A stretch of DNA of 64,000 nucleotides from Notolepis coatsorum (GCA_963971535.1 OZ020594.1:111336751-111400750); one strand, 5' to 3'; positions 44,681 to 55,070 are shown, numbered from the stretch's first letter. Notes: generated from the sequence alone by a model not told the origin. Made by a program: numbers and translations.

Positions 44681-44698
44681 TGGTCCTACGAGCCGGAT
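44681..44698 (+). promoter_or_regulatory. Primer binding site of Bel/Pao element 1 (tRNA-Tyr type)
   Basis: TGGTCCTACGAGCCGGA, 2 nt after the LTR. It differs by one base from the site of element 2, which matches the tRNA-Tyr 3' end. Confidence 0.7.
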
Positions 44699-44739
44699 GA
44701 ATATCAGTGTAATATCTAAATATAATATTGATATTAACC

Positions 44740-45357
44740 ATGGCCAGCGGTGAACACTCCCCAAACGGCTCTCCTAAGCTAGAACACCCGCAGCGCAGAC
44801 GTCAGCCACCTCCCTACCTAGAGGAATACGCTGTCAGTCTAATACCTAGCTTTATACAGACGTTAAATGCGGAAAAAGCGGATAGTAAAAGCATGTCAAA
44901 TCCTACCGACCAGGCGACCTTGCCAGTAGAGACCCTAGTGGGTTCTAACGTAACTGACCAAGCTCACGGGGGGGACCAGGAGGGACATGACATGACTATA
45001 CCCCCAGACAACGTCAACGGGACGGTCCCCGGAGAGCTCCAGGATAAAGAAAGCGCTCCAGGGACAGAACCCGACCCACTACCAGAAGATAAGCGCGCCC
45101 AGGAGATAGACCTCGGGGCGTGCCAAGAGAACAGATCTCCAACGAGCACTGTCAGAAGCCGATCACCTCCATCAGTGTCTTCCCCCAGCGAAGCGGACAA
45201 GATGCTGGCGCAGGCATTCATCGCCACCCTGGCAGCCTCCACTGAACGCGATCGACTCCAAGCACAGACGAATGACCTTACAGATGAAGCTTTTAGTATT
45301 CCTGGGCGCTTTGCCGCGACTCGCGCACGGTTATATCACGTCGTTTTAATTAATTAA
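44740..45357 (+). pseudogene. Bel/Pao element 1 gag, truncated
   Basis: ATG at 44740 gives MASGEHSPNGSPKL, aligning with the N-terminus of element 2's gag (shared blocks EYAVS, ADSKSMSNP / ESKSMSNP, GSNVTDQ.HGGDQ, SPSEADKMLAQAF / SPSEAERTLQQAF, ERDRLQ). After ERDRLQAQ (about 45270) homology stops, and about 25 unrelated residues precede the stop. The central and C-terminal gag, the protease and pol are missing. Gag normally forms the retrotransposon particle. Confidence 0.75.
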
Positions 45358-45450
45358 AACCCAGGCTGCTGTTCTGTTTTATGCCGCCAGGAGGCGCAAA
45401 GTCGCCCGGCGCGGCGGCGGTCTATTGATTCCTCATTCAACACTGCCTCT
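45310..45450. other. Short unannotated interval
   Basis: GC-rich sequence following the truncated gag; no feature recognised. Confidence 0.4.
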
Positions 45451-46178
45451 TCATATCCGCGTCTGTGATTTGCCTAAACGTTATTATTTTGGTAACGTTT
45501 ATTTCTGACTACAGTACAGTATGTATTACTATCTATTACTACCTACTATGGGCCAGCCGTGTATAGGTGTAACAGAGTTATAATAGTTCAATGGTTGTGA
45601 TGGCGGAGTTACTGTACAGTAGCGATGCATCAGGTACTACTTTGTATCACAAACAGTACTGTATTTGCAAAACTTATATGTCATAAATGTATAGATGTAC
45701 AGTAGCAGTACTGTCTACCTGTATGTCATGTATGTCATTATGAATTGAAAATGGGGGACCCTGATGTAAACAAGACGACAGAGAGACGTGGTAGTATCCG
45801 CGTCTGTGGGGACCCTGATGTAAACAAGACAACAGAGAGACGTGGTAGTATCCGCGTCTGTGATTTGCCTAAACGTTATTATTTTGGTAACGTTTATTTC
45901 TGACTACAGTACAGTATGTATTACTATCTATTACTACCTACTATGGGCCAGCCGTGTATAGGTGTAACAGAGTTATAATAGTTCAATGGTTGTGATGGCG
46001 GAGTTACTGTACAGTAGCGATGCGTCAGGTACTACTTTGTATCACAAACAGTACTGTATTTGCAAAACTGATATGTCATAAATGTATAGATGTACAGTAG
46101 CAGTACTGTCTACCTGTATGTCATGTATGTCATTATGAATTGAAAATGGGGGACCCTGATGTAAACAAGACGAAAGTA
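45450..46178 (+). repeat. 395-bp tandem duplication ending in LINE 3' tails
   Basis: CGCGTCTGTGATTTGCCTAA occurs at 45459 and 45854, a 395-bp period. Each copy ends with the LINE 3' UTR segment (ATGTCATAAATGTATAG ... GGGGGACCCTGATGTAAACA) known from 9294-9889. A shorter 54-bp duplication (GACCCTGATGTAAACAAGAC ... ATCCGCGTCTGTG) lies at the junction. Confidence 0.88.
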
Positions 46179-46429
46179 TTTTGCTTTGCATGAACTTTGC
46201 ATGAACTTTACAATCATGTCATTGATGAACTGAATATCTCTGTGAACTCTCTCAATATATATATCTCTTCTTGTAAAAAGTACAAAGTCACAGTAGCAGT
46301 GAAGGGCTTGGGGTAATATATGGACTGTATGAAGGCATCTGAAATTTTCTTTCTCTTTAGTATCTTGCCAAATTCTGATGCAGTCAGCCTGCCCTCTCAC
46401 AGCAAACTTCAGTCCCATTGACATATAGC

Positions 46430-46590
46430 AGAACTGATTGGCAAATTAACACAATGCCCCTGCGTGTGCAGCTCTTGCTTGTTCTTATGAAACTGAGACA
46501 AAATCATGATTTAAAAGATTTGGCATTTAGATTTATGATTGATGAACGTAGTGTTGGTACTTTGTTCAACGCATGGGTCATCTTTCTTGT
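46430..46590 (+). pseudogene. Transposase helix-turn-helix fragment (Tnp_4/THAP type)
   Basis: The plus frame reads MPLRVQLLLVLMKLRQNHDL, then KDLAFRFMIDERSVGTLFNA and WVIFL. This resembles the helix-turn-helix segment of DDE transposases of the IS5/Harbinger-related, THAP-associated group (x-LLLVLMKLR-x-LxxxDLAxRF-xxS-x-VxxxFxxW). The catalytic domain does not follow. The frame continues to 46816 without recognisable content. A fossil. Confidence 0.5.
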
Positions 46591-47156
46591 ACAGGTGACA
46601 CGGACCCCAAAATTGTCAACAAGAACGGAGAATGGATCTGACTGGAACGCTAGCTGGATTATACATTGCAACATGACAGTAAATACTATTGTAATAAAAC
46701 GTTCAAAACTATGTTCAATTTGTGTATTGTTTTGTTACTATAAGATTGCATTTCGCACTGTACCGACGTCACAGATGAGCTCTATAAAAAAAACGATTGA
46801 ATTGCTCAGAATTTAAAATTGTGTCCCCAATAGGACATAATAATATTAATATTATTCCCCAGTATGACACAATAAACACAGAATGAATGCTACCAAAGAG
46901 AATGCTATATGCAATTTGCTCATATACATAACATAGCCCACAGGAAGGCAAAGTTGACAAACACAAAAGGTTTGTACCAAAATGCAATTTATTTTAAACA
47001 TAATGATACATGATTAATGTAATGGACTGGCCCTGTAATTTGCCCTTCAGGTGAAAACTAGCAATAATGGGTGTAAGAAAATGTGTATTAATCCTGTAAC
47101 ATGAGTCAAGGTCAGATCTAGCCTGGAATAGAGAACAGAATGTTGATTTTTTGATG
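46591..47156. other. No gene recognised
   Basis: AT-rich, no repeats or domains that I can name. Confidence 0.4.
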
Positions 47157-47576
47157 TTCAAGTTTCTTTATTAGTTGTCATACAGAAGTACAGAATACTT
47201 TTATATAAAATGCTTCTTTCTGTTTTGCTCCAGAGATTGTGCTAGATAAAAATAGATAAGTATAAAATAGTCAAGTACGTAGAAAAGTGTTCAATATATA
47301 CATACAATGCAGAGTAGAAAAGTAACTGAGTTACAATACAATATACTATACAGTACAATGCAGAAATGGGATGAGGTACAATTTAGGTACAATTTACAGT
47401 AAGGTGTAATGAGGTATGGGTTGTAGTGCAAATTCTTTGCCAATAAATATAAAGTCTGTTTAGGTGTTCTAAAGTGGGTGCTGCAGTCAGTTGTTTGTTT
47501 AAAGTGAGTGTGTGCATGTGGATGTGTGTGCTGTGAGTGCATTTGATGGTTGTTACATAGTGTTATTGTCATTTGT
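47157..47576 (-). mobile_element. LINE 3' UTR fragment, minus strand
   Basis: Matches 17640-18060 and the complement of the 3' UTR of the LINE at 60.8-63.6 kb (AGTTTCTTTATTAGTTGTCA, GAGGTACAATTTACAGTAAG). Truncated before the coding part. Confidence 0.75.
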
Positions 47577-47856
47577 ATGTGTGTAATGTGTAACTAGTAC
47601 AGTGGAGGGGTGTCCAGTCCATGGCCCAGAGAGTAGAGAGCTGTGTGAGTCGTCCCTTGCATGATTACTATATAACCCTCAGGCTAGGGTTGGATTAGGC
47701 CTAGAATATATCTGTCGTGTGGTCCAGGGTTGAGCATCTGGGGAAACAGAAAAATATTAATATTAAAAAAAGGCAGATGCCCTCTGCAGATGTCTGCCTA
47801 ACAAAGAAAGTGGCTGCACACAATACATAATTATGTTTGTTAGAAGCAGGCTACTC

Positions 47857-48212
47857 TCTCATGATTCCATCTGCTTCCATCATGAGAGTAGCCTGCTTCC
47901 ATCATGAGAGTAGCCTGCTTCTATCATGAGAGAGTAGCCTGCTTCTATCATGAGAGAGTAGCCTGCTTCCATCATGACAGTAGCCTGCTTCCATCATGAG
48001 AGTAGCCTGCTTCCATCATGAGAGAGTAGCCTGCTTCTATCATGAGAGTAGCCTGCTTCCATTATGAGAGTAGCCTGCTTCTATCATGAGAGAGTAGCCT
48101 GCTTCCATCATGAGAGTAGCCTGCTTCTATCATGAGAGAGTAGCCTGCTTTCATCATGAGAGTAGCCTGCTTCTATCATGAGAGAGTAGCCTGCTTCCAT
48201 CATGAGAGTAGT
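47857..48212 (+). repeat. 22/24-bp minisatellite, about 16 copies
   Basis: Unit GAGAGTAGCCTGCTTCCATCAT, with versions carrying an extra GA. A flanking inverted half-copy (GCAGGCTACTCTCTCATGAT) stands at 47847. Confidence 0.93.
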
Positions 48213-48239
48213 AAATACTAGGTGCTGGACAATTAGCAT

Positions 48240-48476
48240 TTCAATGGTGTGGGGGTTGCAGCCAATGTTCCCGGCAGCGTGTCAAAGTGTCCTTGAGCAA
48301 GACGCTTAACCCCCAATTGCTCCTGATGAGCAGGTTGGCACCTCTGCCGTCTGTGAGTGAATGTGAGGTGGGTTCTAGGGGTAAGGTCAAGTAGAAGTCT
48401 GACCAGTTTGTTTTGTGATGTTTGTAATCTTGTTTTTAGCGCCTTTGAGGTGCTTTGGTACCATGAGGTGCAAGCA
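48240..48476 (+). mobile_element. Fish SINE/repeat tail (unclassified)
   Basis: Contains GTCCTTGAGCAAGACGCTTA and ATTGCTCCTGATGAGCAGGT, phrases of a very common teleost dispersed repeat. Bel/Pao element 2 is inserted at its end. Confidence 0.45.
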
Positions 48477-48480
48477 TAGT
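48477..48480. other. Target-site duplication ATAG (left)
   Basis: ATAG precedes the 5' LTR and follows the 3' LTR at 56505-56508. Confidence 0.85.
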
Positions 48481-49914
48481 TGTTGTGAAGGGCCAGATTA
48501 AACCGAATATATATATTTATTTATATATATATATTTAATTGTATTTGTATATTCTCTAATATTCCTTGATATCCCTTGTATATTCCTTGTACAATATGCA
48601 TTGAATATCCATTCTAGCCTACTGAACATCCCATAATAGTCTCCATTCTACTATTGGTCGAGACCTTGGTGCCAGGCTGCCATACCCCTCAGACCCAGTT
48701 CAAACGTACCGCTCCACATGTACGAACAAGTCCTAGTTCCGCGTAGGAATCTGACTACCGCACCACTAATGGGACTATTTGTTCATAGTGCGTATATATA
48801 ATGCGCTACTAAAGTAGGACTTTCTTTTCAGTCCAGTTTCTTACCCTCCAATAGAGTCACAGACGTAAAGCCTCCCCGCGACGCCACGTGTGGGAGTAAG
48901 GCCAAGTTCGCCTACCATCGGTATTGAGACATCGTGTATATTAATATTTGAATAGTCATATTTGGCACTATATCGTCGAGTTGGACGTAGTCTATTAAGC
49001 TAATAATAGTCTGTTAATATATAGTGCTTCGTGCGGTGAGAATACTACCGTAGTCAGTACCCCATCGTTTCGGGCAGAGAACTGGCTGCTTATCCAGGGT
49101 GGTTGACCCCACGTGAAGCTGCACCCGAGGAGCCCCAGAGCCGACGAGCGAGTGGACCTGTATACCGGATTATTCTACCGACGACAGCCCGCCTTCCCAG
49201 GCACGGATTATGCTTTGTATACTTTGATTATTCCATGGATAAAGACCCCCGACACTGCCGTGTGTTGGAACCCCCCCCCCTGGAGAGGACGCAAGGTGAG
49301 GAGACGCTCTGCAAGACGAGGTCGCTTCACGTCTCTCCTCCGTGGACCGGATGACGCCGGCCCACAAAGAGTCCACCTGCTTTCATCTGTGGTCCAAGGA
49401 TCGCCGGCGCATTGAACGGCACTACAGTGGGTTCACCTGGGATACCCTTGGCCGGATGAGGCAGCCGGATTCTACCCCCCCCCCCCTCCTACTCCTGTCG
49501 GCTTACAAGCGACCGGATTAACCCCCCCTAGTGTATCCAGTATATAATCATTAAAGTATCATTGCTGTTATTCCTTAAACTATTCCAGGTCGTATATGTA
49601 CCACCTGCGCCTTCAGAGATTGGACATTCTCTATTGATATACCGACGAATACTCTTGCCATAAAAGTGCATACTAATTCCCATTCATAAATGTGATTGAT
49701 TTGATTAAGTGCTTGCTCTACACACCATCGCTGTGTAGAAATAAAGACCTATTTCTAATTCGTACATTTGTGTTGGATCCGTTTCATCTACGTGACAGTG
49801 TTCATCATAATATATTTATGCCGTGTACTGGGTGGCCGAATATTAAGTACAAAGGTAGTGGTAGTAAGTATCATATCTAGTAATACAGTCAGGGAATTGT
49901 ACCCCTCAGTTACA
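48481..49914 (+). repeat. Bel/Pao element 2, 5' LTR
   Basis: TGTTGTGAAGGG ... CAGTTACA. A TATATAA box lies near 48788 and an AATAAA signal at 49740-49745, setting rough U3/R/U5 limits. Confidence 0.93.
48785..48796 (+). promoter_or_regulatory. LTR TATA box
   Basis: GTATATATAATG within U3, the best core-promoter candidate of the LTR. The equivalent position in the 3' LTR reads TATATACTG, one of the few differences between the LTRs. Confidence 0.45.
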
Positions 49915-49916
49915 AT

Positions 49917-49933
49917 TGGTCCTTCGAGCCGGA
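49917..49933 (+). promoter_or_regulatory. Primer binding site, tRNA-Tyr
   Basis: TGGTCCTTCGAGCCGGA is complementary to the 3' end of tRNA-Tyr (CCGGCTCGAAGGACCA) over 17 nt. It starts 2 nt after the LTR. Confidence 0.85.
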
Positions 49934-49982
49934 TGGTAATTAGTGTAATATTAATATAGTGTTATTAATATTGAAATGGCCT

Positions 49983-51788
49983 ATGATGAACACTCCACGA
50001 AACGATCCTCCTAACCAACGCCCGCAGCGCGAACGACGGCTCCCTCAGTACTTAGAGGCTTACGCTGTCAGTCAACAACCTAGTCTTCTACTAACAGTAA
50101 ACGCGGTAAAACTAGAAAGTAAAAGTATGTCTAACCCCAACGCCCAGACTACCCCGACCATAGAGGCCCCTACGGGCTCTAATGTAACTGACCAAGTTCA
50201 CGGTGGGGACCAGTGGGAACCAGACATGACTTCACACCCCGCCAGTACTGAAGAAGTAGTCCCCGATGAGTCCCGGGAGGAATACAACGCTACCGAGAGA
50301 GAACTCGGCACGGAAGAAGACGGGGAGAGCACCGTGGAGATAGAGCTCCAAGGCTCCGCAAGGAGTACCCCGAGGGAAGGCTCCCCTATACAACCGCCTT
50401 CTCCCAGCGAGGCAGAGAGGACCCTACAGCAGGCCTTCCTCATCAGCCTGAACGCCGCTGCTGAACGCGACCGACTGCAGATCCAGCAGCGGAGCGAAGA
50501 AGAGCATATACGTCTAGAACTAAGACGCATTCAGAGAGAAGAGAATGTGGCCCGAGACCGAGCAGACAGCCAGCGAGCAGCTGCTGGTGCTCTACGGGAC
50601 GCAGAGCGCGACAGACAGCAAGCGCAACTAATAGAACAGCTGATCAGACGGACAACACCCTCTCCCTCCGCCAGAGGCTCCAGGAACTCGTCTAGACACA
50701 CCTCCAGGGCGGCATCCCCTAGCCGAGTAAACAACCCTGAACTTGACCAACAGACGAGGTCTATACCCCCCACAGACCACCTCCCCCCACCGGTCCAAGC
50801 GAGACCTAGCAACCGGGAAGGAGCAGCATATCCTGTGGAGAGGCTAAACCAGAGACTACAAGCACTGGATGACCTAACTGAAGACGAAGAGGAAGAGGAG
50901 GAGAACCACGCCCGACGACAGCACAGGACTCTACCGGACCAGGAGGTCCGGTACAGCCCAGGCTATACTCCCGCGGAGCTGCGCTACAGACCCCCGACTC
51001 TATACACGGGTGAGCACGACGCACGACCCGCACCGAGGAACAGCACCTGGACAAGCGGGCCATGGTACACTGCCGGTACCAGCCCATACCAAGGAGCGGG
51101 AGGAGACTCGCCTAGGAGGCCTCTCCCCCAACGCTCGCCGATGTATCCACAGTCAGCGTCATACATTGGCACGCCTATGGTACCCGACTTCACCCAAGAG
51201 AACCGGGCCCAGTATACAGAACTCTGCATGTGTCTGGAGACCATGTTGGTGGATGTATTGGATGAACGCCATAAATACGCCATCCTACTGAAGCACTTAA
51301 AGGTACCCCGCGCACATAATATAGCGCTCGCCTACGCGACTTCCACCACCCCATACACAGCAGCGCTGGTAGCATTGGACCAGAGGTATGGGCGCATATG
51401 GGATTACGTGATCCAGGAGATCCGACACATCGACCGCTTACCCCCAGCCATAGACAATCGAGCACTGGACGACCTGTCCATCAGAGTGCAGTCCCTGGTA
51501 GGGATGTTGGGAGCGCAGAGAGAGAAGGGGAGGCATGAACTTTACGCCAACTCAAATGTGGAAAGGATCTTGGAGAAGCTGCCGCCCGCTCGACAGGAGC
51601 GTTTTAGGCGACAGAGGGACCACCGAGACCCGAATGGCCCCGAACCGAACCTCCTCGATCTAGCAGACTTCCTGGCGAGAGAAGTCAGCAGCCTACGGCT
51701 AGATACATTCGGACGGAGCACCCCTGGCTCCAGAGAAGGAACCAGACGACTAAATGATGGAAGAAGATCGGTGACTGTGATGCACTAA
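49983..51788 (+). CDS. Bel/Pao gag (capsid part)
   Basis: 601 codons from the ATG at 49983, the first ATG in this frame. An earlier ATG at 49977 is in the same region but reads into a stop in a different frame, and element 1 uses that alignment, so a small indel near the start is possible. The N-terminus is low-complexity and acidic, followed by a coiled-coil-like charged region (ERDRLQIQQRSEEEH, residues about 160-230). A capsid-like helical region follows (YTELCMCLETMLVDVLDE, YAILLKHLKVPRAHNIAL). It ends at TAA 51786-51788, but the reading frame continues into the zinc knuckles. Gag builds the intracellular particle. Confidence 0.8.
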   Translation: MMNTPRNDPPNQRPQRERRLPQYLEAYAVSQQPSLLLTVNAVKLESKSMSNPNAQTTPTIEAPTGSNVTDQVHGGDQWEPDMTSHPASTEEVVPDESREEYNATERELGTEEDGESTVEIELQGSARSTPREGSPIQPPSPSEAERTLQQAFLISLNAAAERDRLQIQQRSEEEHIRLELRRIQREENVARDRADSQRAAAGALRDAERDRQQAQLIEQLIRRTTPSPSARGSRNSSRHTSRAASPSRVNNPELDQQTRSIPPTDHLPPPVQARPSNREGAAYPVERLNQRLQALDDLTEDEEEEEENHARRQHRTLPDQEVRYSPGYTPAELRYRPPTLYTGEHDARPAPRNSTWTSGPWYTAGTSPYQGAGGDSPRRPLPQRSPMYPQSASYIGTPMVPDFTQENRAQYTELCMCLETMLVDVLDERHKYAILLKHLKVPRAHNIALAYATSTTPYTAALVALDQRYGRIWDYVIQEIRHIDRLPPAIDNRALDDLSIRVQSLVGMLGAQREKGRHELYANSNVERILEKLPPARQERFRRQRDHRDPNGPEPNLLDLADFLAREVSSLRLDTFGRSTPGSREGTRRLNDGRRSVTVMH

Positions 51789-52868
51789 TCGGAGTCAGTA
51801 CCGAGCAGCAGGAGCCACAGTACCCCCTCCAGAACGGAGAAGTGGAAGATAGTGTGCCCCTACTGTGAGAAAGAACACTGGCTAGCGCAATGTGACTCCT
51901 TCCCCAAGCTGAACGCGGAGGAAGCAAGTCAATGGATAAAGTCCAACAAGCGCTGTTTTCGCTGTGCGCGCTCACACATGGCAGCCGAATGCCGCTTAAA
52001 GAAAAGGTGCACCAAGTGCGATGGAGCCCATCTGGACATACTTCACGACAGTAACAGACGGCGCCCTTCACCCGCACCATCCAGCCGCAAAGCGAGCGTC
52101 ATGTACATCGATCCCGCCAGCAGCAGTGGAGCCCGAGTACTCCTAAAAGTAGTGCGTGTGACACTAAGCTACCAGAATAAAGTCCTGGACACTTACGCCG
52201 TCCTCGATGACGGGTCAGAGAAGACCCTGCTGCTCGCCTCCGCTGCGGCCCAGCTAGGGCTGCGGGGAAGCGAAACCCAAATGACAATTCGGACAATAAG
52301 ACGAGATTTGAAGACGATAAAGGGCGAGAATGTCTCATTCTCTATCGCAGCAAGCGGCCAGCCTGAGCGACGGTACCAGATTACAGACGCTTTCACCAGC
52401 CAAGAAATAGGACTGTCGCGGTACACATACCCCGTCGCCAAGCTGATGGAGAAATATGCACATCTGCGCAAGTTACCGATCCCGCTCATAGACAATGCTA
52501 TGCCGACCCTGTTGATAGGCTCCGACCATGCAGACCTCATTGTCCCGATAGACCGGGTTCATACCGGACCCCGAGGCTGTCCTGCAGCAGTCGAGACCCG
52601 TTTGGGATGGACTCTCCAAGGCCCGCTCGCCAAATCTCTCAACCGAAGTACAGCCACTAGATGTCTCCACTCCCGAGTCAAAGAGGGAGAAACCGCACTC
52701 CTGCAACACGTAGAGCGGCTATGGACCTTGGAACAAATGCCCTTTAAGAACGGAAAGAAAGACATTCGCTCTAAAGATGACATTTACGCCATTCACCTCC
52801 TCGAGACAGGGACCAAGAGAGTCCCGGTCAACGGCGTGTTGAGATACGCCACGCCACTCCTGCGGTGA
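51789..52868 (+). CDS. Bel/Pao nucleocapsid zinc knuckles and protease
   Basis: Same frame as gag, directly after the TAA; there is no natural start codon near its beginning. It has CCHC-type clusters (CPYCEKEHWLAQC, CFRCARSHMAAEC, CTKCDGAHLDILH) and then a retropepsin-type protease of the Bel/Pao (DUF1758/A17) group with active-site VLDDGSEKTLLL. The region ending PVNGVLRYATPLLR leads into RT. TGA at 52866-52868 interrupts just before the conserved RT linker. The protease would cut Gag-Pol. Confidence 0.85.
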   Translation, partial: SESVPSSRSHSTPSRTEKWKIVCPYCEKEHWLAQCDSFPKLNAEEASQWIKSNKRCFRCARSHMAAECRLKKRCTKCDGAHLDILHDSNRRRPSPAPSSRKASVMYIDPASSSGARVLLKVVRVTLSYQNKVLDTYAVLDDGSEKTLLLASAAAQLGLRGSETQMTIRTIRRDLKTIKGENVSFSIAASGQPERRYQITDAFTSQEIGLSRYTYPVAKLMEKYAHLRKLPIPLIDNAMPTLLIGSDHADLIVPIDRVHTGPRGCPAAVETRLGWTLQGPLAKSLNRSTATRCLHSRVKEGETALLQHVERLWTLEQMPFKNGKKDIRSKDDIYAIHLLETGTKRVPVNGVLRYATPLLR

Positions 52869-54962
52869 GAAGGAATGGCTACTTTCCACGCCAAGACAGA
52901 CGCCACAGAACGGTACCTGCTGAACACGGAGCGGCGCTTAGCCAAGAACCCCGCCCAAGAGAGTGTATACCGCGCTGAGATTGAGAAGCTCATCACAGCG
53001 GGACACGTCACAAAGATGGACATTAAAGAGGCTGACCAGACCACTGAATCGTGGTACGTGCCTCACCACAAGGTCCATCACAACGGTAAAGACCGCATAG
53101 TATTTAACTGCAGCTACCAGATCGGATCCCAAAATCTGAATAAAGAGTTACTGCCCGGTCCCACACTCGGCCCCTCCCTACTCGGCGTTCTACTCCGCTT
53201 CCGCCAGGAAAAGGTGGCCATCAGCGGGGACATTAAAGGAATGTTCCTGCAGGTGAGATTAGTAGAGGCGGACAAGCCCCTGTTACGGTTCCTATGGAGA
53301 GAGAAGCCAGGAGATGAGCACCCAGCCATCTACCAATGGGAAGTCCTCCCCTTCGGAACGACGTGCAGCCCCTGCTGTGCTACATTTGCACTACAGAAAC
53401 ATGTAGCAGAGGACCCAGCAGCGGACGAAGAGGTCCGACACAGCGTAAAGAACAGCTTCTACGTAGACAACTGTCTACAAAGCCTTTCAACCCAGGAAGA
53501 AGCCGAGGCTCTCCTGATTAAACTCCGCGCCTCATTGATCAAAGGCGGCTTTGATCTCAGGCAGTGGGCCAGCAGCGATCCGCAAGTACTGCGCAGCCTC
53601 TCCTCCGAGGACAAGGCAGCCAGCAGCGAGACCTGGATGGCTACAATCCCGGGAGAAGCCCAGGAGATGACCCTGGGATTGGTGTGGCGATTCAAAACAG
53701 ATTCGCTTCACTACAGACACAAGCCCCTGACTACGGAGCAGGGAAGGCCGGCGGCGGCGCCGACCACCAGACGGAGTGTGTACACAACACTCGCCCGACA
53801 ATATGACCCGCTAGGATGTATTCTACCGTACACCACCAGGGCAAAAATGATTGTACGAGCATTGTGGGACAAGGACCAGGGCTGGGACGACCCCATTCCC
53901 GCACACCTTGCATCCACCTGGAGAGAGTGGGAGATGGAGCTCCACTCACTCCCAGGCGTTAATATGCGCCGAAGCTACTTCCCACCCACGGTGAGGCCAG
54001 AGACATGTAAAATGGACTTACACGTCTTCAGTGACGCCTCAGAGGTCGCATACGGATCAGTAGCCTACTTGCGGGCCCAAGAGAAGGGGGGAGAGATCTA
54101 CACAGCATTTGTCCTCGCCCGCTCGAGAATAGCCCCACGCAAGCAACAATCTATCCCACGTCTAGAGCTCTGCGCAGCCCTAGCCGGAGCGCACCTAGCC
54201 ACGCTCATCCAACGTGAGCTCACCATACCGGTGTCTAGAACAATCCTGTGGTCAGATTCCACGACGGTACTCGCCTGGATCAAATCGGACTCATGCAAGT
54301 ACAAAGTCTTCGTGGGAGTCAGAGTCACCGAGATTCAAGACTTAACCGAAGAGTTAACCGGAGAAACAGAGTGGCGCTACGTTGATACAAAACAGAACCC
54401 AGCTGACGTCATCACCCGGGGGATGCCCCTGGATGACCTCACCCGTCGCAATGTCTACAGTGACGGCCCCGCATTCCTAAGACTCCCGGAAGGACAGTGG
54501 CCCATGCCTATCCCGAGGGAAGCAAGTCCAGAGGAGGTGGAAAATAAGAAGTCTGTGTTCTGTGGATTGAGCACCGTAGCCTCCACCGACCCTAACATAG
54601 ACGATTGCACGTCCATAGAGAGTGCACAACAAAGAACATTCCTGCGGTACCACCCGGAGTGCAAGTCCCCCGCTGATATGTCAGCAGCTAACTACGAGGG
54701 AGCAGAATTGCTTCTACTGCAGCGAGCCCAGAGAGACAATTTGACAGAAGGAACAGTCGTCATGATTATTGATCAATCACTGCCCAGAGCTATGTGGCCG
54801 GCCGGCCGCGTAAGCAAAGTGATCACCGGTGCCGACGGCAAGGTCCGAGCAGCTGAAGTGCTCGTCCAGGGTCGCACTTACACCCGTCCCGTGGCGAGGC
54901 TCATAGAACTGCCCCGACTCCCAGACACAATCGATGATGACCATGACCCTATAACCCTATGA
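52869..54962 (+). CDS. Bel/Pao pol: RT, RNase H, integrase remnant
   Basis: Same frame again; the first ATG is at 52875. RT is complete: ISGDIKGMFLQV carries the first Asp, LPFGTTCSPCCA the fingers/palm block, and FYVDN the catalytic motif in its Bel/Pao form. RNase H is recognisable (HVFSDASEVAYGSVAYL, PRLELCAALAG, WSDSTTVLAWI, NPADVITRG). Integrase is only the extreme N-terminal edge (GAELLLLQRAQRD) fused in frame to the C-terminal domain (TEGTVVMIID, PRAMWPAGRVSKV, RPVARLIEL). The HHCC finger and DDE core are missing at about 54735. It ends in a natural stop. Confidence 0.9.
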   Translation, partial: EGMATFHAKTDATERYLLNTERRLAKNPAQESVYRAEIEKLITAGHVTKMDIKEADQTTESWYVPHHKVHHNGKDRIVFNCSYQIGSQNLNKELLPGPTLGPSLLGVLLRFRQEKVAISGDIKGMFLQVRLVEADKPLLRFLWREKPGDEHPAIYQWEVLPFGTTCSPCCATFALQKHVAEDPAADEEVRHSVKNSFYVDNCLQSLSTQEEAEALLIKLRASLIKGGFDLRQWASSDPQVLRSLSSEDKAASSETWMATIPGEAQEMTLGLVWRFKTDSLHYRHKPLTTEQGRPAAAPTTRRSVYTTLARQYDPLGCILPYTTRAKMIVRALWDKDQGWDDPIPAHLASTWREWEMELHSLPGVNMRRSYFPPTVRPETCKMDLHVFSDASEVAYGSVAYLRAQEKGGEIYTAFVLARSRIAPRKQQSIPRLELCAALAGAHLATLIQRELTIPVSRTILWSDSTTVLAWIKSDSCKYKVFVGVRVTEIQDLTEELTGETEWRYVDTKQNPADVITRGMPLDDLTRRNVYSDGPAFLRLPEGQWPMPIPREASPEEVENKKSVFCGLSTVASTDPNIDDCTSIESAQQRTFLRYHPECKSPADMSAANYEGAELLLLQRAQRDNLTEGTVVMIIDQSLPRAMWPAGRVSKVITGADGKVRAAEVLVQGRTYTRPVARLIELPRLPDTIDDDHDPITL

Positions 54963-55057
54963 CTTTGTGAAGTTGACTGACCCCTACAGCAAACCCTTAT
55001 GTGTAAATAGACAACGCGATTAATCTGTCTCTGTTTAACTGATTAGGTCTGGGACCA

Positions 55058-55070
55058 ATCAGGGGGTGGC
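55058..55070 (+). promoter_or_regulatory. Polypurine tract
   Basis: CAGGGGGTGGC immediately before the 3' LTR TGTTGTG. Confidence 0.7.
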
